Part shown: positions 29,299 to 39,656 of the stretch, piece by piece
Numbering within the stretch: position 1 is the first letter of the stretch
Layout of the letters: every line of letters begins with the position of its first letter
Source of the DNA: Clostridia bacterium
GTDB lineage: Bacteria; Bacillota; Clostridia; Peptostreptococcales; Caminicellaceae
NCBI GenBank assembly: GCA_022361035.1
Contig: JAKSBP010000429.1
Span: forward strand, 1 to 46,615
Length of the DNA: 46,615 nt
Reading direction: 5' to 3'
Position numbers and translations under genes: made by a program
The notes under the pieces: model-generated
Seen by the model: only the letters and a program-made list of their open reading frames with translations
Told to the model about the DNA's origin: nothing
Database searches by the model: none

Positions 29299-29370
29299 GT
29301 GCTAGTTGAGATTTTTTTGGATAAATTCACTAAAGTCTCAAGGCAAAAATGTTAATTTTTTAACTAGCAC
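29299..29370 (-). other. Inverted repeat in the NRPS-AT intergenic leader
   Basis: The 315-base gap 29245-29559 is the longest within the intact part of the operon. It contains GTGCTAGTT / AACTAGCAC (9 bases, perfect, ends 72 bases apart) and a partly overlapping inner TTGAGA / TCTCAA pair, so two mutually exclusive folds could form in the mRNA. The structure ends about 55 bases before the AT start codon. It may be a processing, attenuation or internal promoter region; the sequence does not match a riboswitch I recognise. Nothing else is seen in the gap. Confidence 0.3.
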
Positions 29371-29559
29371 AAGGGACAATATTAAAACAGATAGAACTAA
29401 ATATTGCTACAAATTTATATGATTCTTGCTTTAAGAAAGACTACGATATAAAGCCTATATCATAGATATAACTGTAAAAAGCAAGTAACCTTAGATATGG
29501 TAATTCATAAATTTTTTAAAGATAACATAGCTCAATAACTTAATCTTAAAAAAACTCAG

Positions 29560-32500
29560 TTAAATAGATTCCTCAATAATTAATTTAATTAGATTCACAT
29601 ACCACTTAAATAAGTCCTCTGCCTTATTTTCTTTAATCCTTGATGCAGAGCATTGAAATGTTAAGGATGTATCTTTGTATCCTTCACTAACTTTAAGAAT
29701 TAAGCCATAATTACTCAATAAATTACAGGAAGTATTTTGTATATTTAAGAAGAATGGAACTAATAAATTGTTTTGCTTTTTAAGTTCAATAGTATCTAAC
29801 ATATCTATTGAATAGGCATCATCTCTACTTATTGATTCTCGCTGTGTACTAATATATTTGCAAAGTGATACAAAGTCTTGGACATCTAATGTATCTATTT
29901 TTAGCTGAATGAAATTCTCAGCATCTATAGCAACTTGAATTACTATTTCATCTTGTCCAGTTATTTCTGATAACAAGTATACATATGAAGCAAGGAAGAT
30001 ATCCATAAAATAAAGTTCTTTTTCTGTAGAATAAGTTTTTAATTTTTCTATCAATGGACTTTCAAGTTTATATTGAAGTATTATGTCTTCTTCAAGCTCT
30101 ATATTATCAATTAGGAACTCTTGAGGCAGCTCTATAGGTATTAGTTCTATGCTTGAAGGCCTATCTTCATCTGCATTAATAAACTTTGCCAGCTTTGATA
30201 TTGTAGGATTTGCAAAAATATCAGCTATGGTCATTCGACCAGGATACAGCTTGTCAAGGTTACTATACATCATTACTAGTAAAAAAGAATTTCCACCTAG
30301 GTCAAAAAAGCTATCCTTGGTTCCAATGTCATCCTTATTCAATACTTGACTCCAAATCTTAACTAGCTCTTTTTCTACTTCATTCTTTGCAGCTACATAT
30401 TCTGTTTTGAGCTTTGGAGATTTTATATTCAAGCTTAACAAAGCCTTCTTGTCTATCTTTCCATTAGGAGTAGTAGGTAGTTTCTCAAGATGAACATATA
30501 TGAGAGGTATCATATAATCTGGTAGGAATTTTGAGAGGTAAGTTCGAATTTCTGAAACCACTATTTCATGATCCGATACATAAAATACAACCAAATGCTT
30601 TACTCCATGCTTATCCTCATCTACTATGCATACACAATCTTTTATCCCTTTATAATTTATGATGTGTTTTTCTATTTCCTCAATCTCTATACGATATCCC
30701 CTTACTTTAACTTGGTGGTCTACTCTTCCTAAAAACTCAATTTCTCCATTAGGCAGCCATCTAGCTAAATCCCCAGTCTTATACATTAATTCCCCTTCAC
30801 AAAATGGATTAATTACAAACCTTTCCTTCGTTATATCTTCTCTATTGTGATATCCTCTCGCTACACCATCTCCACCAATATTCAACTCTCCCACCACACC
30901 TACAGGTTGCAACGAACCGTATTTATCTAGTATATGTATGCTAGTATTTGCAATAGGCTTTCCTATAGTTATACTTTCATGATTAGTTAAATCCTTAACT
31001 GTTGACCAAACTGTAGCCTCTGTTGGGCCATAGACATTATATATTTTTATATTTTTCAGTTGTCTTAGTTTGACTAATAAATGGTCGGGAAAGGCTTCTC
31101 CCCCTATGACTAATTCTTTTATATTCTTAAGGCACACCATCCCTTTACGGGATTTTAAGAGTAATATCATCCTTGAAGGAGTAGTTTGTATCATATCTAC
31201 TTTATTGTCTATAATTAAATCGCTTAACATATCGGGATCTATTTGTTGCTCTTCATTTGCTATTACAACGGTTAACCCCTTTGTCAAAGGAAGTAGGGTC
31301 TCCAATAGGAATATGTCAAAAGATATAGTTGTTACATTTAAAATAGTCTTATTGGGATGAAAATCAATTATATCAATCATACCTTTAATAAAATTCTTTA
31401 CGTTTTTATGGTTAATCATTACCCCCTTTGGCTTACCTGTAGACCCCGATGTGTATATTACATAAGCAAGGTTATCAACATCTGTAATATTTTCTAAATT
31501 ACAGCCATCGCCTATATATAGACTATCATTTAAGAGGTTAATAGCTTTTATATTGCCAGCAACCTTGTTAAGGGATGGTTCTGTTAGCAAAATATCAATT
31601 TTACTATTTTGAAGCATATATTCAACTCTTTGCTCAGGATACTCTGGGTCAATGGGAAGATATGCCCCTCCAGCCTTCAATATTCCTAAAATACCAATAA
31701 TCATTTCAAGGGATCGAGGCATCATCAATCCAACTACACTATCGGGCTTTACACCTATTTCTCTAATTTTTCTAGCAAGTTGATTTGCCTTAGTATTTAA
31801 TTCCCTATAAGTAAGCTTACTATCTTCAAAAACTAATGCCACTTTATCGGGTGTTCTCTCGGCTTGCTTCTCAAAGGTTTGATGTATTGTTTCATGACCA
31901 TCATATTCAGTATATGTATCATTGAACTCATAAAATAATTGCTTTCTTTCATTGATAGACATCATATTTATTTCGAAAAGCTTAATATTTGCCTCTTCAA
32001 CAACCTGCTTTAATATATTTATATAGTGCTGTGCTAGCCTTTCTATAGTTTTTTCTTTAAATATACATGTTGAATACTCAAAGCTCAGCTTCATACTTCC
32101 ATATCTCTCCATAGCAATAAGGGTAAGGTCGAACTTGGAAACATTGCTTTTAAAACTATAGGGTTTCACTCTTATGTTACCCATGCTCATATCTTCAAAA
32201 TCCATGTTTTGCATCATAAACATTACATCAAACAGAGGATTTCTGCTTAAGTCTCTCTTAATATTTAACTTGTCAATTAAATCCTCAAATTGATATTCTT
32301 GATTTTCAAAAGCTTCTATACAATTATTTTTTACTGATTTAAGAAATTCTTTGAAGGTTTTTTTGTTATCAGGATAATTTCTCATTGCAAGGGTGTTTAT
32401 TAACACACCCATAACATTATCTAAATCAGCATGGTTCCTACCAGCGATAGGTGAGCCAACAACGATATCCTCTTGACCCGTATATTTTGAGAGTAAAATA

Positions 32501-35121
32501 TTAAATACTGATAGCATTAGCATATAAATCGTTGCACCATTTTGAGCTGCCACATTACTCATTTTTTCTACTAATTCCTTATCTAAATCAATAGTAATTG
32601 TGTTCCCTTCAAATTTAGGTTTAGGAGGCCTAATATAATCAGCAGGCATATTCAGTACAGGTATTTCCCCTGAAAATAAATCAATCCAATAATTCCCTTG
32701 ACTTTCAATCTTTTCAGTATTAAATAGGTCATTTTGCCACTCAGAGAAGTCTTTATACTGAAGCTTTGGCTTAGGTAGTTTTAAACCACTGTATAACTTT
32801 CTAAGTTCAGCCTTAAATATTTCCTCAGAAATACCATCACCAATTATATGCTGCATATCACGTAACAAAATATATTTATCTTTTGCTATTTTTACTAAAC
32901 CAATTCGCAATAAGGGAGGTTTTTTTAAATCAAAAGGACGAATAAAATCCTTTATAATCCTATTTATTTCCTTATCAATATCAAGTTTTCCATCTCCTGC
33001 ATTTTCTATTTCCATATACTCTATTTTGAATTCAACATCCTTATGTACTCTTTGCATTAAGCCTTCATCCATAAGTTCAAAGGAAGTCCTCAAGGCTTCA
33101 TGTCTACCAATTATCTCTTTAATACTATCCTCAAGCAAATCCTTATCAAGGCTTCCATCTACAATCATTACATCAGGCATATTATAGCTTGTACCCGACT
33201 CTTCAATTAGAGTTAACATAAAAACCCTTTTTTGTGCCGATGAAGCGGGATAGTACTCTCTTTTTTCAACTATGGGTATTGCTTCATATCTACCTTTATC
33301 ACTACTTTCTATAAGCTTTGCCATTGATTCAACGGTGCTGCTTTTAAATATCTCCTTAACAGATATGTCTACACTAAATTCCTTATATATTTTTGAAGCC
33401 AGATTTGCAGCCTTAAGAGAATGTCCACCTAAATGAAAGAAATTATCTTTAATGCCGATTCTTGCAACACTTAATACATCCTGCCATAACTTTATAAGCT
33501 TCGTCTCATTTTCGTTTCTTGGAGCTTGATAGCTTACACCAGTTTCTACATTAATTACATACTTCGAAAGGGCTTTTCTACTTACTTTTCCATTAGGAAG
33601 CAGCGGCATTTTAGGCACTCTAGTGAAGTAAGCTGGAACCATATAGTCAGGTAAAACCTTTATAAGCAATTCCCTTAACTTAGATATATCTATATCTTCA
33701 CTACTCTCTAGAAAAGCACAAATAAATTTTTCACCATTTTCATCTTCCTTTGCTATAACAACGGCTTCTTTAACTAAATTGCTCCTTAAGATATGAGTTT
33801 CTATCTCAGATAACTCTACCCTCATTCCCCTTATTTTAATTTGATTATCAAGTCTACCAAGACACTCTATATTTCCATCTTCTAGGATTTTTCCAATATC
33901 TCCAGTCTTGTACATCATATCATTTGAGTTTTTACTATAAGGATTCTTTAGAAAAACTTGATTATTTAAATCAACTTGATTAATATATCCCGATGAAGCA
34001 TAGGGGGTCGAAATGTATATTTCTCCAATTTCATTAACATTGCAAATCTTCTTTTCTTTATCTAATATTAGAATTTCAGTATCCTTAATAGGTTTTCCTA
34101 TGGGAATATTCACCCTATTTACATCATCTTTATTAATGAAATAATAGACCTTTGCTAAGGTAGTTTCTGTTGGTCCATACAAATTTACTAATTGAATTCT
34201 TGAATCAAACACCTCGTAAAATATCTCTAAATCCTTTCCCTTTACCAACTCTCCGGCTAATAAAATATATTTTAAACTATGGAGACAATTTGAATTCTCT
34301 ATCTCTCTAACCATGTTTTTGAAAAGAGTAGGTACCATATGCATGAAGGTTATACCTTCAGAGTCAATCCAATTGATTAATTTACTAGGATTTAAAATAA
34401 TCTCATCATCCTTTGGTATACAAATTGTTGCCCCTGCACATAATGGCACAAATATGTCCCTTAAAAATGGATCGAAGGTGGGATTAATAATTTGACTTAC
34501 TCTAAAATCTTCATTTACCTTCAATTCTTCTATTTCCCAATCAATGAAATGCTTTAAACTCTTATGTCGTCCTAAAATCCCCTTTGGCTTTCCAGTAGAG
34601 CCAGATGTGAAATAGATATAACAGTTTTCATTAAAAATATCAACTTCATCAACATGTACACCTATTGGGTACTCATCAATAATACTAATATTTAAATATG
34701 GATAGTCGTTATTATCCTTATGTCCTAGGTCTTCTATAAAAACGTTTAATTTGTTTCCACTAATCTTTGCAATTTCATTTAATTTATCTAAATACTTTAA
34801 CTCAGATAAAACCCAATTAGATTGTATCTGATCCATTATCATTCTTAATCTATTTTCAGATAAACGAGAATCAAGGGGAATAAAAATCCCTCCAAATTTT
34901 AATACACCTAATATGCATTCGATTAAAAAGTGGCTTTTATCAATAAATAAAAATATTTTTTTGTTTTCTATAACATTTTCTAATAAAAACTTTGCAATAT
35001 GATTTGATTTTCTATTAATTTCAAAGTAAGAAATACTTAGTCCATCATATTCTATAGCAACTTTTTCTGGTGAATTATATGCAAACTCCCTTATTTGTTC
35101 TTGTAAACTTTTGAACTCCAT
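29560..35121 (-). CDS. Two-module NRPS, A-T-C-A-T plus C-terminal half-condensation domain
   Basis: 1853 residues from the ATG at 35121 (AAAGGGGGGG upstream; the longer frame to 35166 has no such site). Order: A1 (about 10-480), T1 (HLGGHSL, Ser about 567), C (about 610-1040; the HHxxxDG motif reads MQHIIGDG, so the second His is kept), A2 (about 1060-1545; YTSGSTGKPKG about 1227), T2 (DLGGNSF about 1610), then about 190 residues resembling only the C-terminal lobe of a C domain (FLASYVYLLSEITGQDEIV). Specificity residues read by hand alignment to PheA are A1 D-P-R-H-L-A-L-L-A-K (substrate not assigned) and A2 D-I-L-Q-V-G-V-V-W-K, close to the glycine code DILQLG(L/M)xWK of DhbF. It therefore probably starts the line by joining an unknown amino acid to glycine and hands the dipeptide to PKS1. 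Confidence 0.93.
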   Translation of the reverse strand: MEFKSLQEQIREFAYNSPEKVAIEYDGLSISYFEINRKSNHIAKFLLENVIENKKIFLFIDKSHFLIECILGVLKFGGIFIPLDSRLSENRLRMIMDQIQSNWVLSELKYLDKLNEIAKISGNKLNVFIEDLGHKDNNDYPYLNISIIDEYPIGVHVDEVDIFNENCYIYFTSGSTGKPKGILGRHKSLKHFIDWEIEELKVNEDFRVSQIINPTFDPFLRDIFVPLCAGATICIPKDDEIILNPSKLINWIDSEGITFMHMVPTLFKNMVREIENSNCLHSLKYILLAGELVKGKDLEIFYEVFDSRIQLVNLYGPTETTLAKVYYFINKDDVNRVNIPIGKPIKDTEILILDKEKKICNVNEIGEIYISTPYASSGYINQVDLNNQVFLKNPYSKNSNDMMYKTGDIGKILEDGNIECLGRLDNQIKIRGMRVELSEIETHILRSNLVKEAVVIAKEDENGEKFICAFLESSEDIDISKLRELLIKVLPDYMVPAYFTRVPKMPLLPNGKVSRKALSKYVINVETGVSYQAPRNENETKLIKLWQDVLSVARIGIKDNFFHLGGHSLKAANLASKIYKEFSVDISVKEIFKSSTVESMAKLIESSDKGRYEAIPIVEKREYYPASSAQKRVFMLTLIEESGTSYNMPDVMIVDGSLDKDLLEDSIKEIIGRHEALRTSFELMDEGLMQRVHKDVEFKIEYMEIENAGDGKLDIDKEINRIIKDFIRPFDLKKPPLLRIGLVKIAKDKYILLRDMQHIIGDGISEEIFKAELRKLYSGLKLPKPKLQYKDFSEWQNDLFNTEKIESQGNYWIDLFSGEIPVLNMPADYIRPPKPKFEGNTITIDLDKELVEKMSNVAAQNGATIYMLMLSVFNILLSKYTGQEDIVVGSPIAGRNHADLDNVMGVLINTLAMRNYPDNKKTFKEFLKSVKNNCIEAFENQEYQFEDLIDKLNIKRDLSRNPLFDVMFMMQNMDFEDMSMGNIRVKPYSFKSNVSKFDLTLIAMERYGSMKLSFEYSTCIFKEKTIERLAQHYINILKQVVEEANIKLFEINMMSINERKQLFYEFNDTYTEYDGHETIHQTFEKQAERTPDKVALVFEDSKLTYRELNTKANQLARKIREIGVKPDSVVGLMMPRSLEMIIGILGILKAGGAYLPIDPEYPEQRVEYMLQNSKIDILLTEPSLNKVAGNIKAINLLNDSLYIGDGCNLENITDVDNLAYVIYTSGSTGKPKGVMINHKNVKNFIKGMIDIIDFHPNKTILNVTTISFDIFLLETLLPLTKGLTVVIANEEQQIDPDMLSDLIIDNKVDMIQTTPSRMILLLKSRKGMVCLKNIKELVIGGEAFPDHLLVKLRQLKNIKIYNVYGPTEATVWSTVKDLTNHESITIGKPIANTSIHILDKYGSLQPVGVVGELNIGGDGVARGYHNREDITKERFVINPFCEGELMYKTGDLARWLPNGEIEFLGRVDHQVKVRGYRIEIEEIEKHIINYKGIKDCVCIVDEDKHGVKHLVVFYVSDHEIVVSEIRTYLSKFLPDYMIPLIYVHLEKLPTTPNGKIDKKALLSLNIKSPKLKTEYVAAKNEVEKELVKIWSQVLNKDDIGTKDSFFDLGGNSFLLVMMYSNLDKLYPGRMTIADIFANPTISKLAKFINADEDRPSSIELIPIELPQEFLIDNIELEEDIILQYKLESPLIEKLKTYSTEKELYFMDIFLASYVYLLSEITGQDEIVIQVAIDAENFIQLKIDTLDVQDFVSLCKYISTQRESISRDDAYSIDMLDTIELKKQNNLLVPFFLNIQNTSCNLLSNYGLILKVSEGYKDTSLTFQCSASRIKENKAEDLFKWYVNLIKLIIEESI

Positions 35122-35180
35122 TGTTTCCCCCCCTTTAAAAATAAAATTAAGCATGATCAGCTGCAAAACCCTAAAACTCT

Positions 35181-35209
35181 TATAAAAACTATACCTTTTA
35201 CCTTTTCAA
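35181..35209 (-). promoter_or_regulatory. Putative sigma-A promoter of the NRPS-PKS operon
   Basis: On the minus strand TTGAAA (35209-35204), a 17-base spacer and TTTATA (35186-35181) lie about 60 bases upstream of the NRPS start codon. The -35 matches 5 of 6 and the -10 4 of 6 consensus positions, with ideal spacing. No other strong promoter was seen before the operon, and no Fur box of the quality seen at 561 or 1758. Confidence 0.4.
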
Positions 35210-35436
35210 AAAAGATTTCTCCCATTTAACACAGAATTATTGCATGTTCCCGGGTACACTAATAAAACCATAATGAATGAGAAATCATTATGAGAACCAA
35301 TCTCAAACAAATAAGCCTTAGTAAGTTTGTAAGTATCAAAACCAATAATTCTAGAACTTAGAACTATTTCAAAAAGAATACTAAGATTTTGATACTCTAT
35401 AGATTTTATGTAAGTTACTATTTTAGCACTGGTCAT

Positions 35437-37502
35437 CTAAAAGATTACTATGTTGAATTAATAGCTTCACATCTAATATTTAAATGCTTCTTTATTCCTA
35501 TCAGCTATTTAAATCCATATTATTTTTCTTTCTATTGACCCTTTACTACCCAGTGCCTGTGTTCCTCATAAATCTCAATTTTGAAAATTTGAGACAGATC
35601 GTCTCAGTGATAGTAAGATATATTAATTTTGATGAGCCCAATGAGGATTCTATTATGTATTCTCTTGACAGTCTCAAAGATAAGTATACTTCTAAAACCC
35701 TTATGTTATAACTATAGGAGTATTTTAAAACTTCTTTTCTCTTTATTCTAGTTTTTTCTATAAATATTTCTTAGATAATTTTAGATTTGATGCTTATGAT
35801 GATAAATGACATTCTCTTGCTATGAATTGTGAGATTGTTACTAGAGAAAAAATAGGTTAAAATGAATTTGCTCTAAGTCAGATGAAAGCTAGGAAGGTCG
35901 TACTGATATATTAAAATGGTTTTTGACATAAATCAAAGAAAACTAGAATTAATACTAAAACAACAGGTACTTTTTCTTATAACAACCCTTATATTTCACC
36001 ATCCTAGAGTCTAGGTAAGCAAATAGCTGTTAATTTAGACTGACATCTTAATTTAAGCTATACTTTACAATAGTCATGGGTGGAAAATTTCTATAAAACC
36101 AGAGCTGCCTGTAAAAGACCTATCCCTCAACTTAAAGCATCAAATCTAATGCTTGGTTCCTTACCATTACTCAGCTCTATTTCTTTATAAAAAATAATGA
36201 ATTCTTGTGCATTTTTTACTTGAAATTTATTAAACCTTAAAGTTGCTTATCTTTATCCATTTTATTAGTTACAGTATTTCTTCATATTTTTTCAAAATAT
36301 AGTTTATCTTATATTCGGTTCTGTAATTACCTGAAATTTAAATGCAATGCACATATATTCATTTTTTACATATTATATCATATTTATCCATATATCTTCA
36401 TCATGTACACATTATATCATATTTATACATATATTGGCAAGACAAATATAAAATTTTATTGAATTAATGTCACTAAATGGCAAAATTCTACAAATAATGG
36501 TATGTAAATCAATTCTAAATAATGGTATCAATGCAACATTTCCTACAATATTCCAAAACCATTTTTGACAAACAGTAAAAAATATATTTTTAATACAATA
36601 ATAATTGAGTATAGAGTCAAAATAAAAAATTAAAACTATATTGTCTAAAAAAGGAAAATCAAATATACTTTAAGAAAAATCAAAAGAATAGAACTAAATT
36701 ATTTAAAATAAAATTTAGTAGTTGGTAGAGTGTAGCTTAAGATATGTTAATAAGGATGAAGTGGCATTATATATACACTACATTTTAACAGATTTATTTA
36801 ATTATAAAGCTATTAACTATTTAAAGATAGAACTAGGCTTCTTCTACCATTACTACTTTAGTTAAATTGTCTATAGTTATTTAAAGAAAGCAAAAAATAA
36901 ATCATAGAAAACTATTGACATTTATGTTTCGCTTGTATAATATTGTAATTAAAGTATACAAAAAGTGATTATGTAAATATTTTCTTGTGTCAAATTTAAA
37001 CAATTTTTTGCACTTTTTAGACTTACTGACCATCCATTAAGTTTCAGTACTTGTCTAATCTTAGAAACACATAAGATTTTTTATTATCTAAACCAATAGA
37101 TATAATTTCTTTCTTAAATTTTTCATCTTTAACACCTCTATTAGATTTCTTTCTTGATCTAAGGTCGTGGTAAATACTATAAGGTAGCTCTAAAATTACA
37201 TAAAACAATTTAATATCATTATTTTTCCTGTTATCTTCTATCAAAAAACTAAAAAGTGAATATCTATTTTTTGGGGAGCATGGTTAAAGATTTCTATCTC
37301 CTTATTGAATTTAACATTGCTTTTTTCATTGTTAAAGCATTGACTCGGAGTAATAGATTCTTAATCTTCTACTTTAATTATTGTGTTTTCTTTAATCCAT
37401 TTATCCATAATTCTCCTAGTTGTATCATATCCTTATTCCAGTTTTGACACTGAGCTACCACAGTTATAAAACTAGATAATTGTTTACTTCAATTCCTATC
37501 TC
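35437..37502. other. Intergenic stretch of about 2 kb with no intact recognised gene
   Basis: The sequence is very AT-rich and all six frames are interrupted often. Short open frames exist (plus 35484-35711; minus 37044-37244, including KKSNRGVKDEKFKKEI) but have neither convincing ribosome sites nor a recognisable family. Plus-strand pieces around 35770-36170 stay partly protein-like between stops (for example MNCEIVTREKIG and ENFYKTRAACKRPIPQL), suggesting an old, decayed gene or insertion sequence that I cannot name. It separates the NRPS-PKS operon from the right flank. Confidence 0.5.
36368..36434. repeat. Two AT-rich 28-base direct repeats, 39-base period
   Basis: ACATATTATATCATATTTAT plus eight bases at 36368-36395 recurs with two mismatches at 36407-36434. 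Only two copies are present. In this AT-rich gap it may be a chance duplication or a protein-binding site. Confidence 0.5.
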
Positions 37503-37787
37503 TTGTCGTTAGTATTTATACCGATATACCCCTTAGAAAAATTTTCAAGAAACTTAATTAATGTATTTGAACAAGTACAAACAAATCAAATTTATAGAGG
37601 ATTAAATTCTATAGAAAATTTCAGTTATATAGAAAAGATTATTATACAGTATAGCAACACCAATAAAAAATTTAAGAAACGATGTATTGAAAACTTTAAG
37701 TTTTTAATAAGAGGACAAAATATTAACTATTTCAGTAAAATAATAGAAAATTATCAAAAAAACTATTTATTGGCATATTGTAATTGA
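37503..37787 (+). CDS. Small hypothetical protein, possibly a gene 3' remnant
   Basis: A 94-codon open frame rich in Lys, Asn and Ile (for example NTNKKFKKRCIENFKFL) that ends 72 bases before the flavin oxidoreductase gene, in the same direction. No good ribosome site precedes the ATG, and the frame looks like the tail of a longer helical protein such as a regulator's effector domain, but no family is recognised. It may be a remnant or spurious. Confidence 0.25.
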   Translation: MSLVFIPIYPLEKFSRNLINVFEQVQTNQIYRGLNSIENFSYIEKIIIQYSNTNKKFKKRCIENFKFLIRGQNINYFSKIIENYQKNYLLAYCN

Positions 37788-37859
37788 ACTTGAAAAAGTA
37801 AAGATAACTACAATTTTGCAATGGACAAATGATCATATAATCAGATTGGAGGAATTAAA

Positions 37860-39467
37860 ATGAATGTAGTAGTTTTAAATGGAAGTCCAAAAAATGAAAA
37901 AAGCAATACATTAAAAATCACAAATGCTTTTTTAGATGGTATAAATTCCGTAAAAAGTACTAATGTAGATATTATACATATAAATAAGCAGAATATAAAG
38001 CACTGTGCCGGCTACTACAGCTGCTGGAAAGATACACCGGGAAAATGTATATTGAAGGATGACATGGAAGAGTTAATAGAAATTTACATAAATGCTGACC
38101 TAGTTATATGGAGTTTCCCCATTTTTAACTTTCTTATGCCTTCAAACCTAAAAGCATTCCTCGATAGGTTATTACCAACCGACTATCCCTATATTGAAGT
38201 CTCCAGTGAAGGAAGTTCATCACACGCTGGCCGTTTTGATTTATCACATCAAAAGCATATTTTAATATCCTCATGCGGTTACCATAATATAAAAGATAAT
38301 TATGAACCTCTTATAAAGATGTTTGATATGCATCATAATAAAGATTATACAAAGATAATATGTCCTCAAGGGGACTTGCTTAACCAACCACACTTCTCTA
38401 ATCGAGTTAATGAGTATTTAGGATATGTAAAAATTTCAGGAATAGAGTATATAAAAACAGGTAGTTTCTCCGAAGCTACAAAAAATAAACTGGAAGAGTT
38501 ACTCTATCCAGTGGAGGAGTTTGTGAAATTAGCAAATTCATCATGGGACGAAGCTGCTACAGCTAAAGTAAGTATTCCTACAGAGCCCAAAGACTATTCC
38601 TTACAATTTATCCATCAAATGGCTGCTTTATACAATCCAGAATTCTATGAAAAAGATATTGTTTTAGAGATGTATTTTACCGATTTAAACAAGAGATATC
38701 AGCTGCTAATAAAAAAGAATAAATGTACTGTACTAACTGAGGATTTCAAAGAGTACACAACGAGAATAGAAACTCCTTTTGAACTCTGGCAAGACATTTC
38801 AGCAGGGAAAATCGATGGTTCCCAGGCAATGATGGAAAAGAAATATAGAATAAAAGGTGATTTAAATAACATGTTTATAATGGACACTTTATTTGGAGAT
38901 TCTGAGCCTACTAATACTTCAAAGGACAGCAAAAAAACAAATATGATGTTACTTCTTTTTCCCTTTATTGTTTTGTGGATAGGTATACCCATGGATATAT
39001 TTTATGGTAGTATTGCAGGGATACTTGTAAGTGCACTAACACTGGCACTTACCATTAAATATAAAGTAACCATATATGACAAACTAAGTATGATATCTGT
39101 AACCCTCCTAGGAGTTATGGGAATACTTTCAGTTAATCAAATATTTATCGTATGCTTATCATATCTATTATTTGGAGGAACTTGGTTTGGTTCAACCTTT
39201 ACAAAAATTCCATTGACGGCTCATTATTCAGTATATAGTTATGGAGGCGAAGAAGCCTTTGAGAATCTATTGTTCATGAAAACAAATAAAATTTTAACAC
39301 AAGCCTGGGGTATTGTTTATATTATTGCTGCAATAGCTTCTTACTTCCTATTAAATAGTTCTATAAGCAATTATACAGGATTGGTAAATAAAATTGTTCC
39401 ACTAATAATGGGGGTCTTTACTGTATGGTTCCAAAAATGGTATCCTATAAAGGTTGCAAGGGGATAA
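37860..39467 (+). CDS. Flavodoxin-fold NAD(P)H oxidoreductase fused to SCP2-like and membrane domains
   Basis: 535 residues in three parts. Residues 1 to about 210 form an NADPH-dependent FMN reductase fold: VVVLNGSPKNEKSNT is the phosphate-binding loop, SFPIFNFLMPSNLKAFLDR a flavin-site motif. The segment HCAGYYSCWKDTPGKC keeps three of four Cys of the iron-sulfur flavoprotein pattern. Residues about 245-345 resemble a sterol-carrier (SCP2) lipid-binding domain (ETPFELWQDISAGKIDGSQA). Residues about 355-535 hold five to six hydrophobic segments starting LLLFPFIVLWIGIPMDIFYG. The combination suggests a membrane-anchored flavin reductase acting on a lipid or quinone; the substrate is unknown. 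ATG with GGAGGA upstream. It is monocistronic, ending at the hairpin at 39621, and has no evident link to the PKS cluster. Confidence 0.8.
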   Translation: MNVVVLNGSPKNEKSNTLKITNAFLDGINSVKSTNVDIIHINKQNIKHCAGYYSCWKDTPGKCILKDDMEELIEIYINADLVIWSFPIFNFLMPSNLKAFLDRLLPTDYPYIEVSSEGSSSHAGRFDLSHQKHILISSCGYHNIKDNYEPLIKMFDMHHNKDYTKIICPQGDLLNQPHFSNRVNEYLGYVKISGIEYIKTGSFSEATKNKLEELLYPVEEFVKLANSSWDEAATAKVSIPTEPKDYSLQFIHQMAALYNPEFYEKDIVLEMYFTDLNKRYQLLIKKNKCTVLTEDFKEYTTRIETPFELWQDISAGKIDGSQAMMEKKYRIKGDLNNMFIMDTLFGDSEPTNTSKDSKKTNMMLLLFPFIVLWIGIPMDIFYGSIAGILVSALTLALTIKYKVTIYDKLSMISVTLLGVMGILSVNQIFIVCLSYLLFGGTWFGSTFTKIPLTAHYSVYSYGGEEAFENLLFMKTNKILTQAWGIVYIIAAIASYFLLNSSISNYTGLVNKIVPLIMGVFTVWFQKWYPIKVARG

Positions 39468-39620
39468 TTTTAGCATATGTGGACATATTAAGTCTTATGA
39501 AATTTTATCAAAATAATCTTAAAAAAATTAATGATTTTTATTTATAGTACTTTTTCCATTAAGCTTTTTCTTGAAAAGGCATCAACATTTACCTGACTTT
39601 AAATAGTTCGTCTCTCTATT

Positions 39621-39656
39621 AGAGAGCGGGGTTATACTCTAACTACCCCGTTCTCT
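39621..39656 (+). terminator. Rho-independent terminator
   Basis: AGAGAGCGGGGT pairs with ACCCCGTTCTCT (12 base pairs, one G-U) around a 12-base loop, followed by ATTATTTT. It lies 154 bases after the flavin oxidoreductase stop. Confidence 0.75.

Noticed and set aside
35270..35300. Fur-like sequence (TGAGAAATCATTATGAG) upstream of the NRPS
   Set aside because: Only one half-site fits the Fur core and there is no palindrome, so it is not comparable with the boxes at 561 and 1758.
35206..35436. Minus-strand 76-codon frame upstream of the NRPS
   Set aside because: It has no ribosome site and no recognisable family, and it overlaps the putative NRPS promoter; left unannotated.
35740..36180. Possible insertion-sequence remnant in the right intergenic gap
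   Set aside because: Protein-like pieces exist between stops, but no transposase motif, terminal inverted repeat or target duplication was found.
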